Assembly: GCA_019925095.2 (NCBI GenBank)
Contig: CM034411.1
Span: 14,880,001-14,944,000 of the forward strand
DNA: 64,000 nucleotides
DNA from: Dendrolimus kikuchii
Lineage: Eukaryota; Arthropoda; Insecta; Lepidoptera; Lasiocampidae
Direction of reading: 5' to 3'
A program made the position numbers and the translations under genes. Shown piece after piece: positions 32,632 through 43,587 of this stretch. Numbering within the stretch: position 1 is the first letter of the stretch; every line of letters starts with the position of its first letter. The notes below the pieces were generated by a model, which ran no database searches, had not been told where the DNA came from, and saw only the letters and a list, made by a program, of their open reading frames with translations.

Positions 32632-33235
32632 TATATATTAATACGTGAATCAAAAACTTTGTACCCCTTTTTACGAAATATGCGCGGACGGAGGAGTATG
32701 AAATTTCGCACACTTATAGTTTATATAGAGGAGTGCAGAATGCTAATATTTTAAAAAAGTCTATATATATAAAAATGCCACTTTTCGTTGTGATTTTATA
32801 ACTTGAGAACGACTTTACCGATTTTGATGAAATTTTGTGTGTGTGTTTGAGTGGGTCCCGGGATGGTTTAGATCCACAATTGGAACCCGTAGGTGGCGCT
32901 GGGATCGGGTTCTAGAATCCTCCTAATCACCGGGAGCGATTTTGGTGATTTTGTTTTTGTGTGTTTGAGGTGGTTCCCGGGTGGTTTAGATTCGCAATTA
33001 GAACCGGTAGGTGGCGCTGGGATAGGGTCCTAGATTTTAATTTTTTCAGAGCAGGACAACATCTGACGGGGCCGCTAGTTATCCATAAAAAATACATTAA
33101 ATCAATAAAAAAAAAATTACACACAATACCATGTGTTGGACACACACACGCATATATGCTCTTTTGTTTATTGTTAAAGTCAAATTAACTGTAGCCTTGG
33201 CGAAATCTGTGATTATAGAAGTAATATAAAATGTC
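32632..33235 (+). repeat. Dispersed repeat X, split by a Helitron
   Basis: Left part 32,632-32,759 (AAAAACTTTGTACCCC, GGAGTATGAAATTTCG) and right part 33,079-33,235 (GCTCTTTTGTTTATTG, CGAAATCTGTGATTAT) are contiguous in the copy at 4866-5161. The gap is filled by the Helitron at 32,760. Confidence 0.65.
32760..33078 (+). mobile_element. Helitron, family 2, with internal duplication
   Basis: It starts TCTATATATATAAAAATGCC and ends CAGGACAACATCTGACGGGG then CCGCTAG, followed by T. The block GGTTTAGAT..GGTAGGTGGCGCTGGGAT occurs twice about 110 bp apart. It interrupts repeat X. Confidence 0.75.
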
Positions 33236-33439
33236 ATAATAATATTACATCTCAAACAAAGCATTAAGTAAAATAATCAGAATTTATCATTTAAATAATC
33301 AAATAGCTACCTACACGTCTGATTAACACAATCCAATGATAATATAATATGTATTTTAGAATATATGTATACATTTGTATACACATGTATGTGTTTATTG
33401 AATTTTTAAGTTAGCTTAAGTGTATATGTTATAATCAAA

Positions 33440-33862
33440 GGTCGATATGCAGTCTCTTCACGGAATGACTGGTTTATCCCAGGTTTGACCAAGGCCTTTC
33501 GACAAAACTCGAAATTGATTCTAATTTTGACCTTTGAGTAAAGTATATTTAGTCAGACCTAGAAGTACCTAACTTTTTAGTCAAAGTCGAACGTAAAATA
33601 ATCTGTTTCGGGCTTTGCCTAGTCGATCCTAGAAGCGACTAAGACAGACACGGTCAAACGTCGATTCATACTGCACTTGTTACATGCTTAACGACTGTAT
33701 AAATTAGCCTCTCCTAGGTGAAGTTTTTCTGCCTTTGACTAAAATTCGTTAGTCAAAAGCAGAAAAACGTCATTTACGAGTATTTGTATTTTGACTAAAA
33801 CTTTATGTCAGACCTGAGGTTTGACTAGTCAAACCTAGGAGCGCCAGAGCTTAGATGTTTGA
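33440..33862. repeat. Structured repeat rich in TAGTCAAA / TTTGACTA
   Basis: Many copies of TTTGACTA or its inverse occur in about 400 bp. The best stem is 33,723-33,742 with 33,749-33,768 (19 of 20 paired, 6-nt loop). No protein motif. It could be a foldback transposon, but termini are not defined. Confidence 0.5.
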
Positions 33863-33899
33863 CTATAACATATATATGTATTTATTGCCCCTTTTCCCG

Positions 33900-34045
33900 T
33901 ACTACCTACATCGCCAGATTAGCTTAGAAATTCCTGTAATTTAGGTCGCCTGGAAGAGATAGCTTTAAGCGATAAGGCCACCTATTGTATTGGCTACAAG
34001 AATTTTGGTGTGCAATAAAGTGTTATCAAAAGTGTTATCTATCTA
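33900..34045 (+). mobile_element. Family H LINE 3' tail
   Basis: CTACATCGCCAGATTAG, TCGCCTGGAAGAGATAGCTT, TAAGCGATAAGG and GTGTGCAATAAAGTG follow in family order. The left stem base is changed (GATAGCT), so the stem is weakened here. Confidence 0.7.
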
Positions 34046-34380
34046 CTATAATCTTCAATGTTATAATTGCATTTCATTATTACATATTTAATAACATTTC
34101 ATTATTGCATAATCTTCATTCTATAACCAAAATAGGTTTAGAGAATTATTATTATTATAGTGTCTATGCCTTAATGATTAATAATTTCTGGTATATCCTT
34201 GCAGCTGTGAGGTCTTGTCGGATCCATAAGTTTAATGGGACGTGACTTGATTTCTGTAACTATTTGGCGCTTAGCTATCAGACAGTTGACGTAGATCGAT
34301 TCATTAATGTCATTTTTAACCGACTTAAAAAAAAGGAGGAGGTTCTCAATTCGTCGGAATCTTTTTTTTTTATGTATGTT

Positions 34381-34840
34381 CACCGATTACTCCGAGATTT
34401 ATGGTCCGATTTACGTGATTCTTTTTTGTTCCGCGTCGAACAATAAAATAGCTGCCATTTGGTCCCTTAAAAATTTGACATAGTTTGGCTCGGTAGTTTT
34501 CATTTTATGAACATTTTTTATGAAAAATTTTCCATTCCGTTCCATATGTACACCGATTACTCTGAGAGTTATGGTCTGATTTACGTGATTCTTTTTTTGT
34601 TCGACGCGGAATAGCTGCCATTTGGTCTCTTTAAAATTTGACGTAGTTTGGCCCAGTAGTTTTCATATTCTGAAATTTTTTTATGAAAATTTTTCCATTC
34701 CGTTCCATATGTACACCGATTACTCTGAGAGTTATGATCTGATTTACGTGATTCTTGTTTAGTTTAATGCAGAATAGTTGCCATTTGGTCCCCTAAAAAT
34801 TAATATAGTTTGGCCCGGCAGTTTTCATATTACGAACATT
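34381..34840 (+). repeat. Three tandem units of about 165 bp
   Basis: Units start with CACCGATTACTC(C/T)GAGA at 34,381, 34,551 and 34,714. Each carries GATTTACGTGATTCTT, TGCCATTTGGTC and GTAGTTTTCAT. Units 2 and 3 are closer to each other than to unit 1. Confidence 0.7.
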
Positions 34841-34954
34841 TTCTTGTTCAAGTTTCTTGGGACCTATATTTTTTAAGGAGCGCGGCACCTTTCGTAGGTC
34901 TACCCATACATAGCTAGACACTAAAAAGTAACAAATAAAATAACTTCGTTTAAA

Positions 34955-35120
34955 AAAACCGACTTCAAAAACTAAAAAACCAAAAAGTATAAAATAACTT
35001 ATTTACAAAGCTATTATTATTAATATATATTATCTAAAACATCTTGAAGTCTTGAAGATTGAGAAATAATTTATTTTATACTTTATAGTTTTTTAGTTTT
35101 TGAAGTCGGTTTTTTTTGTT
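34955..35120. repeat. Inverted repeat with ACCGACTTCAAAAA arms
   Basis: Left arm AAACCGACTTCAAAAACTAA and right arm TTAGTTTTTGAAGTCGGTTT enclose about 70 bp. ACCGACTT also starts the array region at 34,319, so this and the tandem units may be one element of about 800 bp. Confidence 0.6.
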
Positions 35121-35252
35121 CTCAAAGATTTGCATCTCTACATCACAGAATATAAATTTCCAGAATGAAAATTAGCATGGGAAACGTGTTATCTGAAAAT
35201 TTATGGCCTTTTGTTCAGTGTTTTTCGACGAGTAAACATTGTTTATATAATA

Positions 35253-35543
35253 ATAGCAGCCCATAAATGTCCCACTGTTGGGCTCGGGCCTCCCACTATA
35301 GGGAACGGACAGTATACCCGCCACGCTTGTCCAAGGCGGCTTGGCAGGTTTGACACATCGGTTATCTCGATGTGCAGGTTGCATCACGATGTTTTCCTTC
35401 ACCGTTATCAGCACGTGGTAATTGTAACAATATGCACATTAGGTCAGAAAAATGCCTAAGTGGTGCATGCGTTTCGGCCAGGATCGAACCCGCGCCCTTG
35501 GAGTGTGGGACGCGTGCGCTAGCCATTACGCTATCACGACTTT
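35253..35543 (-). mobile_element. tRNA-derived SINE, family 1, best copy
   Basis: Minus-strand A-box TAGCGTAATGGCTAG and B-box GGTTCGATCCT fit the Pol III consensus. The body includes CATCGAGATAACCGATG and ends CCCAACAGTGGGACATTT. Confidence 0.8.
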
Positions 35544-35603
35544 GTTTGATTAATCGTAATCTGTAGGATAATTTATTTAAGGTCGTTTAGGTTTTATGGA
35601 ATT

Positions 35604-35822
35604 AAAGAAAGAAAGAAAGAAAACGTTTATTTGCCAAATGCGACACAGACAAAATAGAAAAATAAATGAAACAATATATTTTTATAAGTATATAAGCATG
35701 CCGCAATTCGGCAAATGAGGTTGGCACTCAGTATATTGCTGTCCGGATATTCCGCCACAGCACTGATTTTCAGTGCCCACCCCGGAGTCTACACATATTA
35801 TCTAGAGACCCGTATAAAAATA
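35604..35822 (-). mobile_element. (CTTT)n-tailed retroposon 3' end
   Basis: Plus-strand (AAAG)4 then CGTTTATTTGCCAAATGC, GCATGCCGCAATTCGG, CCGCCACAGCACTG and CTAGAGACCCGTATAAA. A near-identical copy is at 54,012-54,226. The short-repeat end suggests a LINE or SINE tail on the minus strand. Confidence 0.65.
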
Positions 35823-36270
35823 ATTATTTAATTTAGTCACAGCCGTATGTATGTACTGGAAGAAATTTCAACACAAAAATAAATAAATAAATAAAAATAT
35901 TCATATTAATGAGAATGAAAAATAGATAGTGATAGTATTGTACGCACAGTGTTTTTATATACATAGATATATCTATAATTGTGTATGTAATTAATTACTT
36001 AATTAAAGTTACGTGTTTACATGTATATACAGATAATGATGACAAAATAATGATGAACAGAGTGGAATATATTTTACTGAGCTTAGCTATTAAACAAAAA
36101 TATTTTTAATCCTTAACTAGAAGTTGTTATAATATAATTATAATTATAATTATCTAGTTTTATTTCACAAGTCCACAAGTTTAGATAATTGCATTTTTTC
36201 AACGAACCGTCGGTGTACCAGCAGCGTTGATTGCCGAAATCACTTTATCCGTGGTAATTATTAGGTAATT
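35823..36270. other. AT-rich DNA, no gene recognised
   Basis: Nothing bounded was seen. Confidence 0.4.
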
Positions 36271-36272
36271 TA

Positions 36273-36385
36273 GCCATGCACGAACAGAGAGAGAATACAA
36301 TTTCCTGCGTTGGGGCTGCCTGTCATAACAGGCGACAAAGCAACCCACAGCCAGGTGGTAGGACATTTGCCCGTCTGGATGATTT
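36273..36385 (+). mobile_element. Family S, 5' fragment
   Basis: ATGCACGAACAGAGAGAGAA through CCACAGCCAGGTGGTAGGAC and GCCCGTCTGGATG matches the 5' third. The remainder is lost. Confidence 0.65.
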
Positions 36386-36512
36386 TAGATTCTGACAGAT
36401 TTAGTTGATTGACATCCATATTACTTAAAAATAAATTATAGGTAATAATATACATACATTTAAAGGAATTAAATAATTGTTGATAAATAATTTGGTCTAG
36501 CGATTGTGAAAA

Positions 36513-37071
36513 TATACATACATACATACATACATAACTTCACGCCAGTTCCCTTGCGGGGTAGGAACGAACAACATAGCGCCATTTAGGCTTATTCTTA
36601 CACACCTCACTTGCTTCTTTGACATTCATAACTCTTGTCATGCACGCTCGTCTGTTCTTAAGGCTCCTAACATCACCTTCTGCTAGTACACGATCAATTT
36701 GATCATGGAAAGTGTGTCGTGGCCTTCCACGACTTCTGCATCCATCCACTTTTGCATTGTATATCTGTTTATTCATTCTTTCATCATGCATTCTTTCTAC
36801 ATGTCCGAACCACCGGAGCATTCCTTTCCTTACCTTCACCCCGACACTCTCTTTCAGACCAACTGTCTTTCTTACTTCGGTATTACGAACGCGGTCCGCG
36901 AGCGTCACTCCGCAGATTTTGCGCAGTGCTCGCATCTCGACCGCGTTTACTCTACTTTCATGCTCTTTCTTCCATACCCAACTCTCGCTTCCATACGTGA
37001 GCGTAGGTACCAGCACCGCGTTGTGTACGGCGAGCTGGGCCTTCTGGCTGAGGTTCTTAGCGCCTAGAAGA
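36513..37071 (-). mobile_element. Family R LINE ORF2 C-terminus, open for 158+ codons
   Basis: The minus-strand frame from 37,016 to 36,540 reads LVPTLTYGSESWVWKKEHE, EMRALRKICGVTLADR, MLRWFGHVERMHDERM, GRPRHTFHDQIDRVL and ends PARELA, then (ATGT)n. It extends a few residues upstream (KAQLAVHNAV-like). No frame damage is seen, so the copy is fairly young but truncated. Confidence 0.8.
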
Positions 37072-37119
37072 AAATATAGATATGAATAAATACAAATATA
37101 AGATATTTAGGTTAATACC

Positions 37120-37178
37120 GCGCTCTGTTGTTCGTGCCTACCCCGCAAGGGAACTGGCGTGAAGTTATGTATGTATGT
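37120..37178 (+). mobile_element. 59-bp family R insertion with 11-bp target duplication
   Basis: Only the last codons (SVVRAYPARELA-type) and the (ATGT)n tail are present. AGGTTAATACC flanks the insert at 37,109-37,119 and 37,179-37,189. This is a complete but extremely 5'-truncated retrotransposition event. Confidence 0.85.
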
Positions 37179-37249
37179 AGGTTAATACCTATATATCTAT
37201 ATTTGTATTTATTTATATCTATACTTTATATGTATACACTATACTTTGC

Positions 37250-37600
37250 GCCAACCTAACAGGTGGCGCAAAAAAACTTCTTTTTTTTTTAGTCTTGAGT
37301 GAAAAAATGTTAGTTTTTGATGTTTTGAAAACACCCTCCAAATGACAGCTCAAAAAAATATATAAGAGACCGCTCCAAATTTTTTAAGATTTCAAAAATC
37401 CCCAAAAACCGATTTTTTTTAATCATTATTACTAGTGCATTAGTCGCTCGAAAAAATCTAAAATAATGCACTAGTACATTAAAAAAAATATGAGCGACCT
37501 TTTAAAATTCAAATTTTGAACTGAAACTTTCAGAAACTTATTATTTTTTGGTCTATAAAATTGTACCGTAACGAGAAAAAAAATTGAATAAAAATCCTCT
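37250..37600. repeat. Dispersed repeat W
   Basis: GGCGCAAAAAAACTTC, GTTAGTTTTTGATGTTTTG, GACAGCTCAAAAAAA and GAGCGACCTTTTAAAATT recur inversely at 57,640-57,790. A local pair ACTAGTGCATTA / TAATGCACTAGT can fold. Confidence 0.5.
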
Positions 37601-37704
37601 TATTACGGCACATTGTTTTATAATTTATTGTATGTCTCGTGTACTCAAACTGTACAGCACTGTGATTGATATTTGAGCTTGAGTTTCATAGTATACTTGA
37701 TACA

Positions 37705-37904
37705 GGACCAAGACATCTCCCTTGTGATACACCTACCATATGCAGACTCGAAGCCAATTGCCAATGTGTCATATAACCAACACAGACAAATTGAGTTTTG
37801 GGGAAGAAGGTTACTAATTAAGTTGTACTAAGTGTCAAAGTGATGATACATAAAAGGACCAAAACATGTACCCTGTGTTACACCTGCCATATGCAGACTC
37901 GAAG
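37705..37904. repeat. Two direct copies of a 50-bp block
   Basis: GGACCAA(G/A)ACAT..CCATATGCAGACTCGAAGC at 37,705-37,754 recurs at 37,856-37,904, 151 bp later. The text between is not repeated again in the window. Confidence 0.5.
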
Positions 37905-37909
37905 CGAAT

Positions 37910-38435
37910 CCCCTTGACCCTGCCGTGAGTCGTGAGTCACATCACGCTTGGCACGATACATGACAATGATGGCGGATGCAAAAGGACGACTATCGTACAC
38001 AACATTGGGAAGTTGGTTAGGTGCACGCGATCAAATGCCTTGTTGAAGTCACAATTTAATTACACGTTTACGACTTGATTGCCCTTTTTACATTGAGATT
38101 ATGTTGCTAATGGGGAAAGAATGATCTTTTGATGATTTTGTTGCTGTATTGCCGTATTTTCCTTTAGATTGATCGTTTAATAGTCTACTACCATTCGTCG
38201 CTGTATTATAAGGTCATAATCTTATATGATAAAACAGTTGAATTAAATTGTCGGCATGTGTTGCCTAGCTATATCAATAAATAAAATTGAAGTATATCAG
38301 TTTGTCTATGATTTCAAAATAAACAACAATATTTAAGTGAAAACTTCTATTGAATATATTTATTCCAAAATAAACATGATGTCATAATTTTTAAAATGTT
38401 TGTTTATTAGTCCGTCTGAAAATTTGTTTCGAATA
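37910..38435. other. AT-rich DNA, no gene recognised
   Basis: No coding pattern or bounded repeat was seen. Confidence 0.4.
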
Positions 38436-38439
38436 GGTT

Positions 38440-38530
38440 CCGAAGTTCCAATAGGGCTCAATGGGTATCTCGACGGGTCCTAATTTTTCATTTTTTCAGT
38501 ACAGGACTAGGTCTGCCGGGACCTCTAGTA
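38440..38530 (+). mobile_element. Helitron 3' end, family 2
   Basis: TTTTCAGTACAGGACTAGG, then TCTGCCGGGACCTCTAG matches family 2 3' ends. The 5' part is not recognisable. Confidence 0.5.
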
Positions 38531-38955
38531 TGTTACAATTCGAATTATTCATATTACTCGAATAATCCATAATCATGATTCATTGAATCGTTGATAAGAT
38601 TACTAATGAATTAAATATGATTAGTGAGCCACGTGAGTTTGTTTCAAATTCGTACGTTATTTCCTTACCAACTAGATTTTTGACTAGAAATACAATTAAT
38701 TAATTAAAAGTGTAGTGGGAATACATTATTAATTGTGCTGTAAATTAAAATAAAATTCGGCTAAATTATCTTAGTCCTTGCACGGTGAACGCTTCCGTAG
38801 AGATAGGTAGAAAGACAACTCTTGGAGGTCATAAAATAATTTTTTTTTCATTTGTATAGACAAATAAAAATCGAAGCTTATAAAATCACCCATATCTAAA
38901 AAAATCATACTCAATATATGTACAATTTCTAGATTTTGCAGGGTTCATAAGACAA

Positions 38956-39398
38956 TCTATATATATAAAAATCAATTGCTGTTCGTTAGTCTCGTTAAAA
39001 CTCGAGAACCGCTGGACTGATTTGGCGAATTTTGGTTTTGAATTATTTATGGAAGCCCAGGGAAAGTTTAAAAGGTGAGTAAATATGAAAAAAAATGCTT
39101 GGAATATAGTAAAAACAACAATTTCGCTTTCCCTTAGAAACTATTCCTACCTGTCAAACATTTGATGTTCGTCCCGTCGTTTAGAAATCAATTAAATTTA
39201 AAAGTCGTTCAGAAGTCAAATTAAATTTAAAAGTGAAGTTTTTTTTTCGTTTTTTTGGTTTTGAATATCAAACGTTTGGTGTTCATTCCGGTTAAGTTTT
39301 GACCACATTTTTTACTAAAGTCGAAACATTCTGCAATTATCATTCAGCTTTTTTATTTATTGATTCTGAGGCGGTACGAAGTTTGCCGGGTCAGCTAG
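38956..39398 (+). mobile_element. Non-autonomous Helitron, family 1, complete
   Basis: It starts TCTATATATATAAAAATC after A and ends GGTACGAAGTTTGCCGGGTC then AGCTAG before T. It is 443 bp long, with blocks AAACTCGAGAACCGCTGG and TTTCGCTTTCCCTTAG. This is the best copy of the family. Confidence 0.8.
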
Positions 39399-39726
39399 TA
39401 TGAGTGTAAATATTTGTAAATCTGCGTGGACGATGTCGCGGATGTAGTTAGTTAATAATGTAATTTGGCGAATAGTTTCCGGCACAGATCTTGAGAGGTC
39501 GGCGGAATAGGGATCGCTTTGCATTGGCCGTAGCCAATGTAATGAGATTTATCGAGATTTTTCGATGTGGTGCTGGAATCAGTAAAATGATTAAAGCTCT
39601 TCAGGTGCTTGATCGGTGTGATATCGTGCTATCATAGAATATCGACGTGAAACCATGAGCCTTGCGCTGATCGTGTTTCGTGCGTTGAGTTATAGTTCCG
39701 ATGGCCGACCTCTCCTTTCTCCTTTT

Positions 39727-39960
39727 TTTTTACGAGGGAAATCCGTATTGGGATAACTTGAAGTGTTATTGCCACATCATAGTCAGGGATACCCACTATA
39801 CCCCTCGATATTTCATCCTTCGCCCTTAGTTCTAGGGTTTATGGTCTAGAGTCTAGACTCTACACCCTCCGCGGGCCTTGGCAGGCGATGGCCCAGCGGT
39901 CTCATTAACTAACGGGAACTTCTCTTTGTACCCCGGCGTCTTCAGACTCTCATTGTGTGG
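39727..39960 (-). mobile_element. R1-like LINE 3' UTR
   Basis: The minus strand reads GAGGGGTATAGTGGGTATCC and ends GGATTTCCCTCGT with poly(A). The order matches the R1-like tails at 11,221 and 13,483 in general design. Confidence 0.5.
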
Positions 39961-40427
39961 GCCTGTAACGCGCTTTACGGGAGGAGAGGTAAGCGTGCAC
40001 GGAATACGGCGCGCCCCCCACTCGACCGCATAAAGGCGGTGAGAACCTTAGGGACCTACACGCGCCGCCCGCTCATGGTAACCGAAGGTCCAAGCTGGCC
40101 CTCCGGCGCCGACGCCTCGCCCTCCTCCTCTCCTTCTCTTATCTTTCCTAGCACATCTCTATCCAATACCTCCTGTCTTATTCCCTTTAGATCAACCCAT
40201 CCCTTCTAGCCCATCCTAAAAGCTAGCAATGCGTTGGCGACGTCCTTGGTGTTATGAACATCTATAGATAACGATAATCACTGATCATTAGCTGGGCCAT
40301 GTGCCTGTTTGTTAGCTTCCCAACAAAAAAAAAAACATCGAAAATATTACATTTTTGTACCTTACCACGAAAGGGACAATATCTTATACTTCGAAAAAGA
40401 TCCGAAATTGGATGTAAGCAAAGATGA

Positions 40428-40712
40428 CCGCCTATATGTCACGAGTGCGGTGCGCCTCTAGACACAGTGTTTCACACGCTTGTGGTGTGCGACGCATTGG
40501 CCCAGAGGTTCCTACTTCAGGCTATGGTTGGGCCGGTGGACTCCCTGCGGGACATGGTCGGGGGCATGCTCGAAAACGATAGCCACTGACAGGCGGTTTC
40601 CTCCTTCTGCGAGACAGTAATGAAGCAGAAGGAGGCATCTGAGAGAGAAAGGAAGAAGACGGTGCAAGCGGACGCTCGGAGACGCTGTTACGCACAGAAT
40701 CTACTCCCATGA
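40428..40712 (+). pseudogene. R1-clade LINE ORF2 C-terminus with CCHC motif
   Basis: The plus frame beginning near 40,428 reads CHECGAPLDTVFHTLVVC, a CX2C-X8-H-X4-C zinc-knuckle typical of R1-clade ORF2 ends. It continues QAVSSFCETVMKQKEASERE and a basic tail, and stops at 40,710-40,712. One internal stop after ENDSH shows inactivation. Confidence 0.7.
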
Positions 40713-40799
40713 TTCTATCGCAGGGGACTGCTGCATATGGGGGTAGCAGTGGACCTTTTCCTTTTCGGATGTACGGGTACTATTTGCCATCTGGTGTAA

Positions 40800-41430
40800 C
40801 GGAACGTTACAAATATTCCAAATTTTATAAATAATTATTACATTTACGAGTAAACTAATTTAATTTATTACATTGTTTATCTTGATATATTTAATTTTTT
40901 ATTACTATTTATTAATTTACACATTTAAGTTAAACATTGAACATATAAAAATCATTATACAATAGTGAATGCATCCAACTCATTTTGTTTCTGCCGTGTT
41001 CGCCGATACCCAATAAGCGATCGACGGCCATCTTACGGTCAACTGAGTCGGCTGTGTCACTTTTACTGCGCCCATATTAATATTTTAATATAAACCCAAC
41101 TAATATTGCTTTAAGTACTCAGTCTAGCATTTATAAATGCAGCAAATATAACTTTTGCAATTTATTTTCCCAATTCGGGAACTACCTTTGGATTTTTTTT
41201 AATAAGCTTTGCCAGAAAGCAAAAGAAGATACCTGAGAGGACTACCAACCTAACTGGAACGCTGCCTTCTCTGCCTAGAGGAAATTGCCTAGGGGAGTGC
41301 GGTATATCAGACTGACTGAAGCGGAGTCTAGCCTAGATGAACCTTTTGTTCTTTTATATATTATTCGTTTTTCTTCACAGTGCTTGTTGTATATGTTTCA
41401 GTAAATTATTAATAAATTATTATTCCTTTT
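40800..41430. other. Mostly AT-rich, no gene recognised
   Basis: A short segment near 41,215-41,345 (GAGAGGACTACCAACC, CTAGAGGAAATTGCC) looks like retroposon tail text but cannot be assigned. Confidence 0.35.
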
Positions 41431-41434
41431 TTTT

Positions 41435-41623
41435 CACTGGAACCTGGTCACTAATGCCGGAACACAACTCGAGGTTGTTATGGCGACATGCTTTAGACCA
41501 GGGGCGGTAGCCATCCAGTCAGGCAAATGCCCTACCACCTGGCTGTGGGTTGTTTAAGTGCCTCTTACGACAGGCCGCCCCGGCTGCAGGAAATTGTATT
41601 CTTTCTCCGTTCCTGCACGGATA
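41435..41623 (-). mobile_element. Family S, lacking its 3' half
   Basis: The right end is the 5' start (TATCCGTGCAGGAACGG on the minus strand). The left side stops at the CCAGGTTCCAGTG block next to a T-run, so the 3' half is deleted but an A-tail is present. Internal priming or deletion are both possible. Confidence 0.7.
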
Positions 41624-41629
41624 AAAAAT

Positions 41630-42280
41630 GTGACAGCTTAAGAATCGTGCCAGGGATTATGTTATTTAATAATAAGGCTTTATATAAGTTGATACTTCAT
41701 CATTATTTTGTAAATTTTACATCGGTTTAGCTAAACACTATTCATTGTGTCTATTTTATTATTAAAATAAGACATTATAGCAACGCAAATGAGTTGGCTC
41801 ATCCAATGTCGTGTGTTTTTATCTGTCACATGTAACAACGGTTCATAACAATGGCGTTTTCCACATCCTTTGTTTATTAAGAGAATAATGAATAACACTG
41901 TTTTTTGCGACTGATAGATAATTATTATTTTGGTTAATGTGAAGGTCTAATTGCCTGCGCAATTTACTTCCAGATTGGAATTAACTTCAAGGTACTATAG
42001 TTGTCAGAATATTCGCTTCCTTACGATTTACTACGCCCCATTAGAAAGAAGGGCTATCGCTAGGTCATCATATTTTACCTTTATCTAATATTTTAGTCAT
42101 TTATTATTATTGTCCAAGAATTCCTGTATCGAATAAATTGTCTTGTCCGTTAGGTATGTAAATAAAAATATGTGTGTGATTGACTAAAGATCATTAAACA
42201 CATGCGTATGAATATTAGATTTTTTTTCATATTTAATTTTTTATTTTATCCTTTTTTTATAATTTATGTTAAGTATATTT
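41630..42280. other. AT-rich DNA, no gene recognised
   Basis: No coding frame or bounded repeat was seen. Confidence 0.4.
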
Positions 42281-42284
42281 AATT

Positions 42285-42402
42285 TAAATTAGTTTTAGTC
42301 ATTCTAATGGTGGTCTGGAAGATATCGCCGGCGGCGATAAGATCTCCTATTATGTGTAACTTATGTATGTAATAAAGAACATTTACTAATTCATTCATTC
42401 AT
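42285..42402 (+). mobile_element. Family H LINE 3' tail with compensated stem
   Basis: TGGTCTGGAAGATATCGCC then GGCGGCGATAAGATCTCC. The stem reads ATCGCC/GGCGAT instead of the usual ATCGCT/AGCGAT, so pairing is kept. The end is TGTAATAAAGAAC and (ATTC)n. Confidence 0.7.
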
Positions 42403-42422
42403 ATGTTATGAATTAAGTCAAC

Positions 42423-43091
42423 TGTTACAATTATTTAGTAGCATAGTTGTTCTTGTCATGTTTCCGTTTAAAGTTAATAATTAATTTTGTTATGTACCCT
42501 CTTATTTCTAAACGATACAATCGACCATTTCCTTAATTGAATAATAATGTTATATTTTAATTTATTCTGTGATTAACGCCTATTTTGAATAAATTGGTTG
42601 TCTATAATTTACAATAATTTTGATACAATATTTATCCTTTATAATGTAGTGATTGTGTACAGATTATAATTCAAAATCTGTCAATTGTATATAGACGGTA
42701 TTCACTACATTTTGTTTTCATGTTGGCAGACGCGATAGATTTGTACTGTGTTCGGTTTGCTTTATTACATGTAAAACTTTAAGTATAATGTTTATATAAT
42801 ATCTTGTATAAAATATTATCTGCAATTTCCAAACAGTAATTAATGTGTTAAATTCTTTTCATTTATAACACTTTAATTAAAATAGTTTATCAATGGCTTC
42901 AATCCGCTATCGGCCAATTTGCTAAGTTTTATACTGTGAAATTGTTGGAGGGATGGCGAGGTGTTCTAAAAATGCTTGTAGAGTGTGAAGAGTGAGTGTA
43001 TGTAATATGTTAAAACCGTAAGGTTCTCTGATTATAAATATGTGACCAGTTGCTGTTCTTTTATTACCATAAACCCCTCTGAGTTGTTGCA
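42423..43091 (+). mobile_element. Solo-LTR-like repeat L1, uninterrupted
   Basis: It begins TGTTACAATTATTTAGTAGC and ends GAGTTGTTGCA. It is 669 bp and contains TATGTACCCTCTTATTTC and GGAGGGATGGCGAGGTG blocks shared with both sister copies. Flanks show no perfect duplication. Confidence 0.55.
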
Positions 43092-43259
43092 AGTTTACAC
43101 AACGACATTTACACCGTTTGGTAACGTTTAATCCCATTGTTTAAGGAGAGGAAGCGGCAAGGTACTTCCTAGTAATATGTAAATAGACTAACTAGTTTCG
43201 GTGTAATTGGTAGTAGTGTTTTTGCCTTGATTGGTTTGTTTTAGGATCGATCTTGTGTT

Positions 43260-43388
43260 TTTTTTTATTGCAGGAGATCAGCAGACAGGCAGACGGCCTA
43301 CTTGATGGAAAGCGGTTACCATCACCTATGGACATTTGCAACAACAAAGGTGCTAGAAATGCGCTGCTGCTCTTTTAAGGGAGAGTTG
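43260..43388 (-). mobile_element. Family S, 3' part only
   Basis: The poly(A)/ATTGCAGGAG end and the next 115 bp are present, then similarity stops at the TTTTAAGGGAGA block. Confidence 0.7.
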
Positions 43389-43512
43389 TGAGTGTGAGTC
43401 TCTTGTGTTTTGTAAATATCATATTTCAATAATTATTACATGTTCAACGGTTTATTTTACTTCTGACAGGGCGATTATTGATTACGTGATGCCCTAAATC
43501 ATTGGCAATTTA

Positions 43513-43516
<4 letters not shown>

Positions 43517-43580
<64 letters not shown>
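43517..43580. repeat. (TA)n microsatellite at a Helitron 5' end
   Basis: About 30 TA units directly precede AATAAATATATATAAATC, the start of a family 1 Helitron whose normal 5' end is TCTATATATATAAA. The array seems to have grown from this terminus. Confidence 0.8.

Positions 43581-43587
<7 letters not shown>

Noticed and set aside
39955..40209. 84-codon plus frame with proline and serine runs
   Set aside because: It lies in GC-rich retroposon-like DNA between two R1-like fragments and has no family features.
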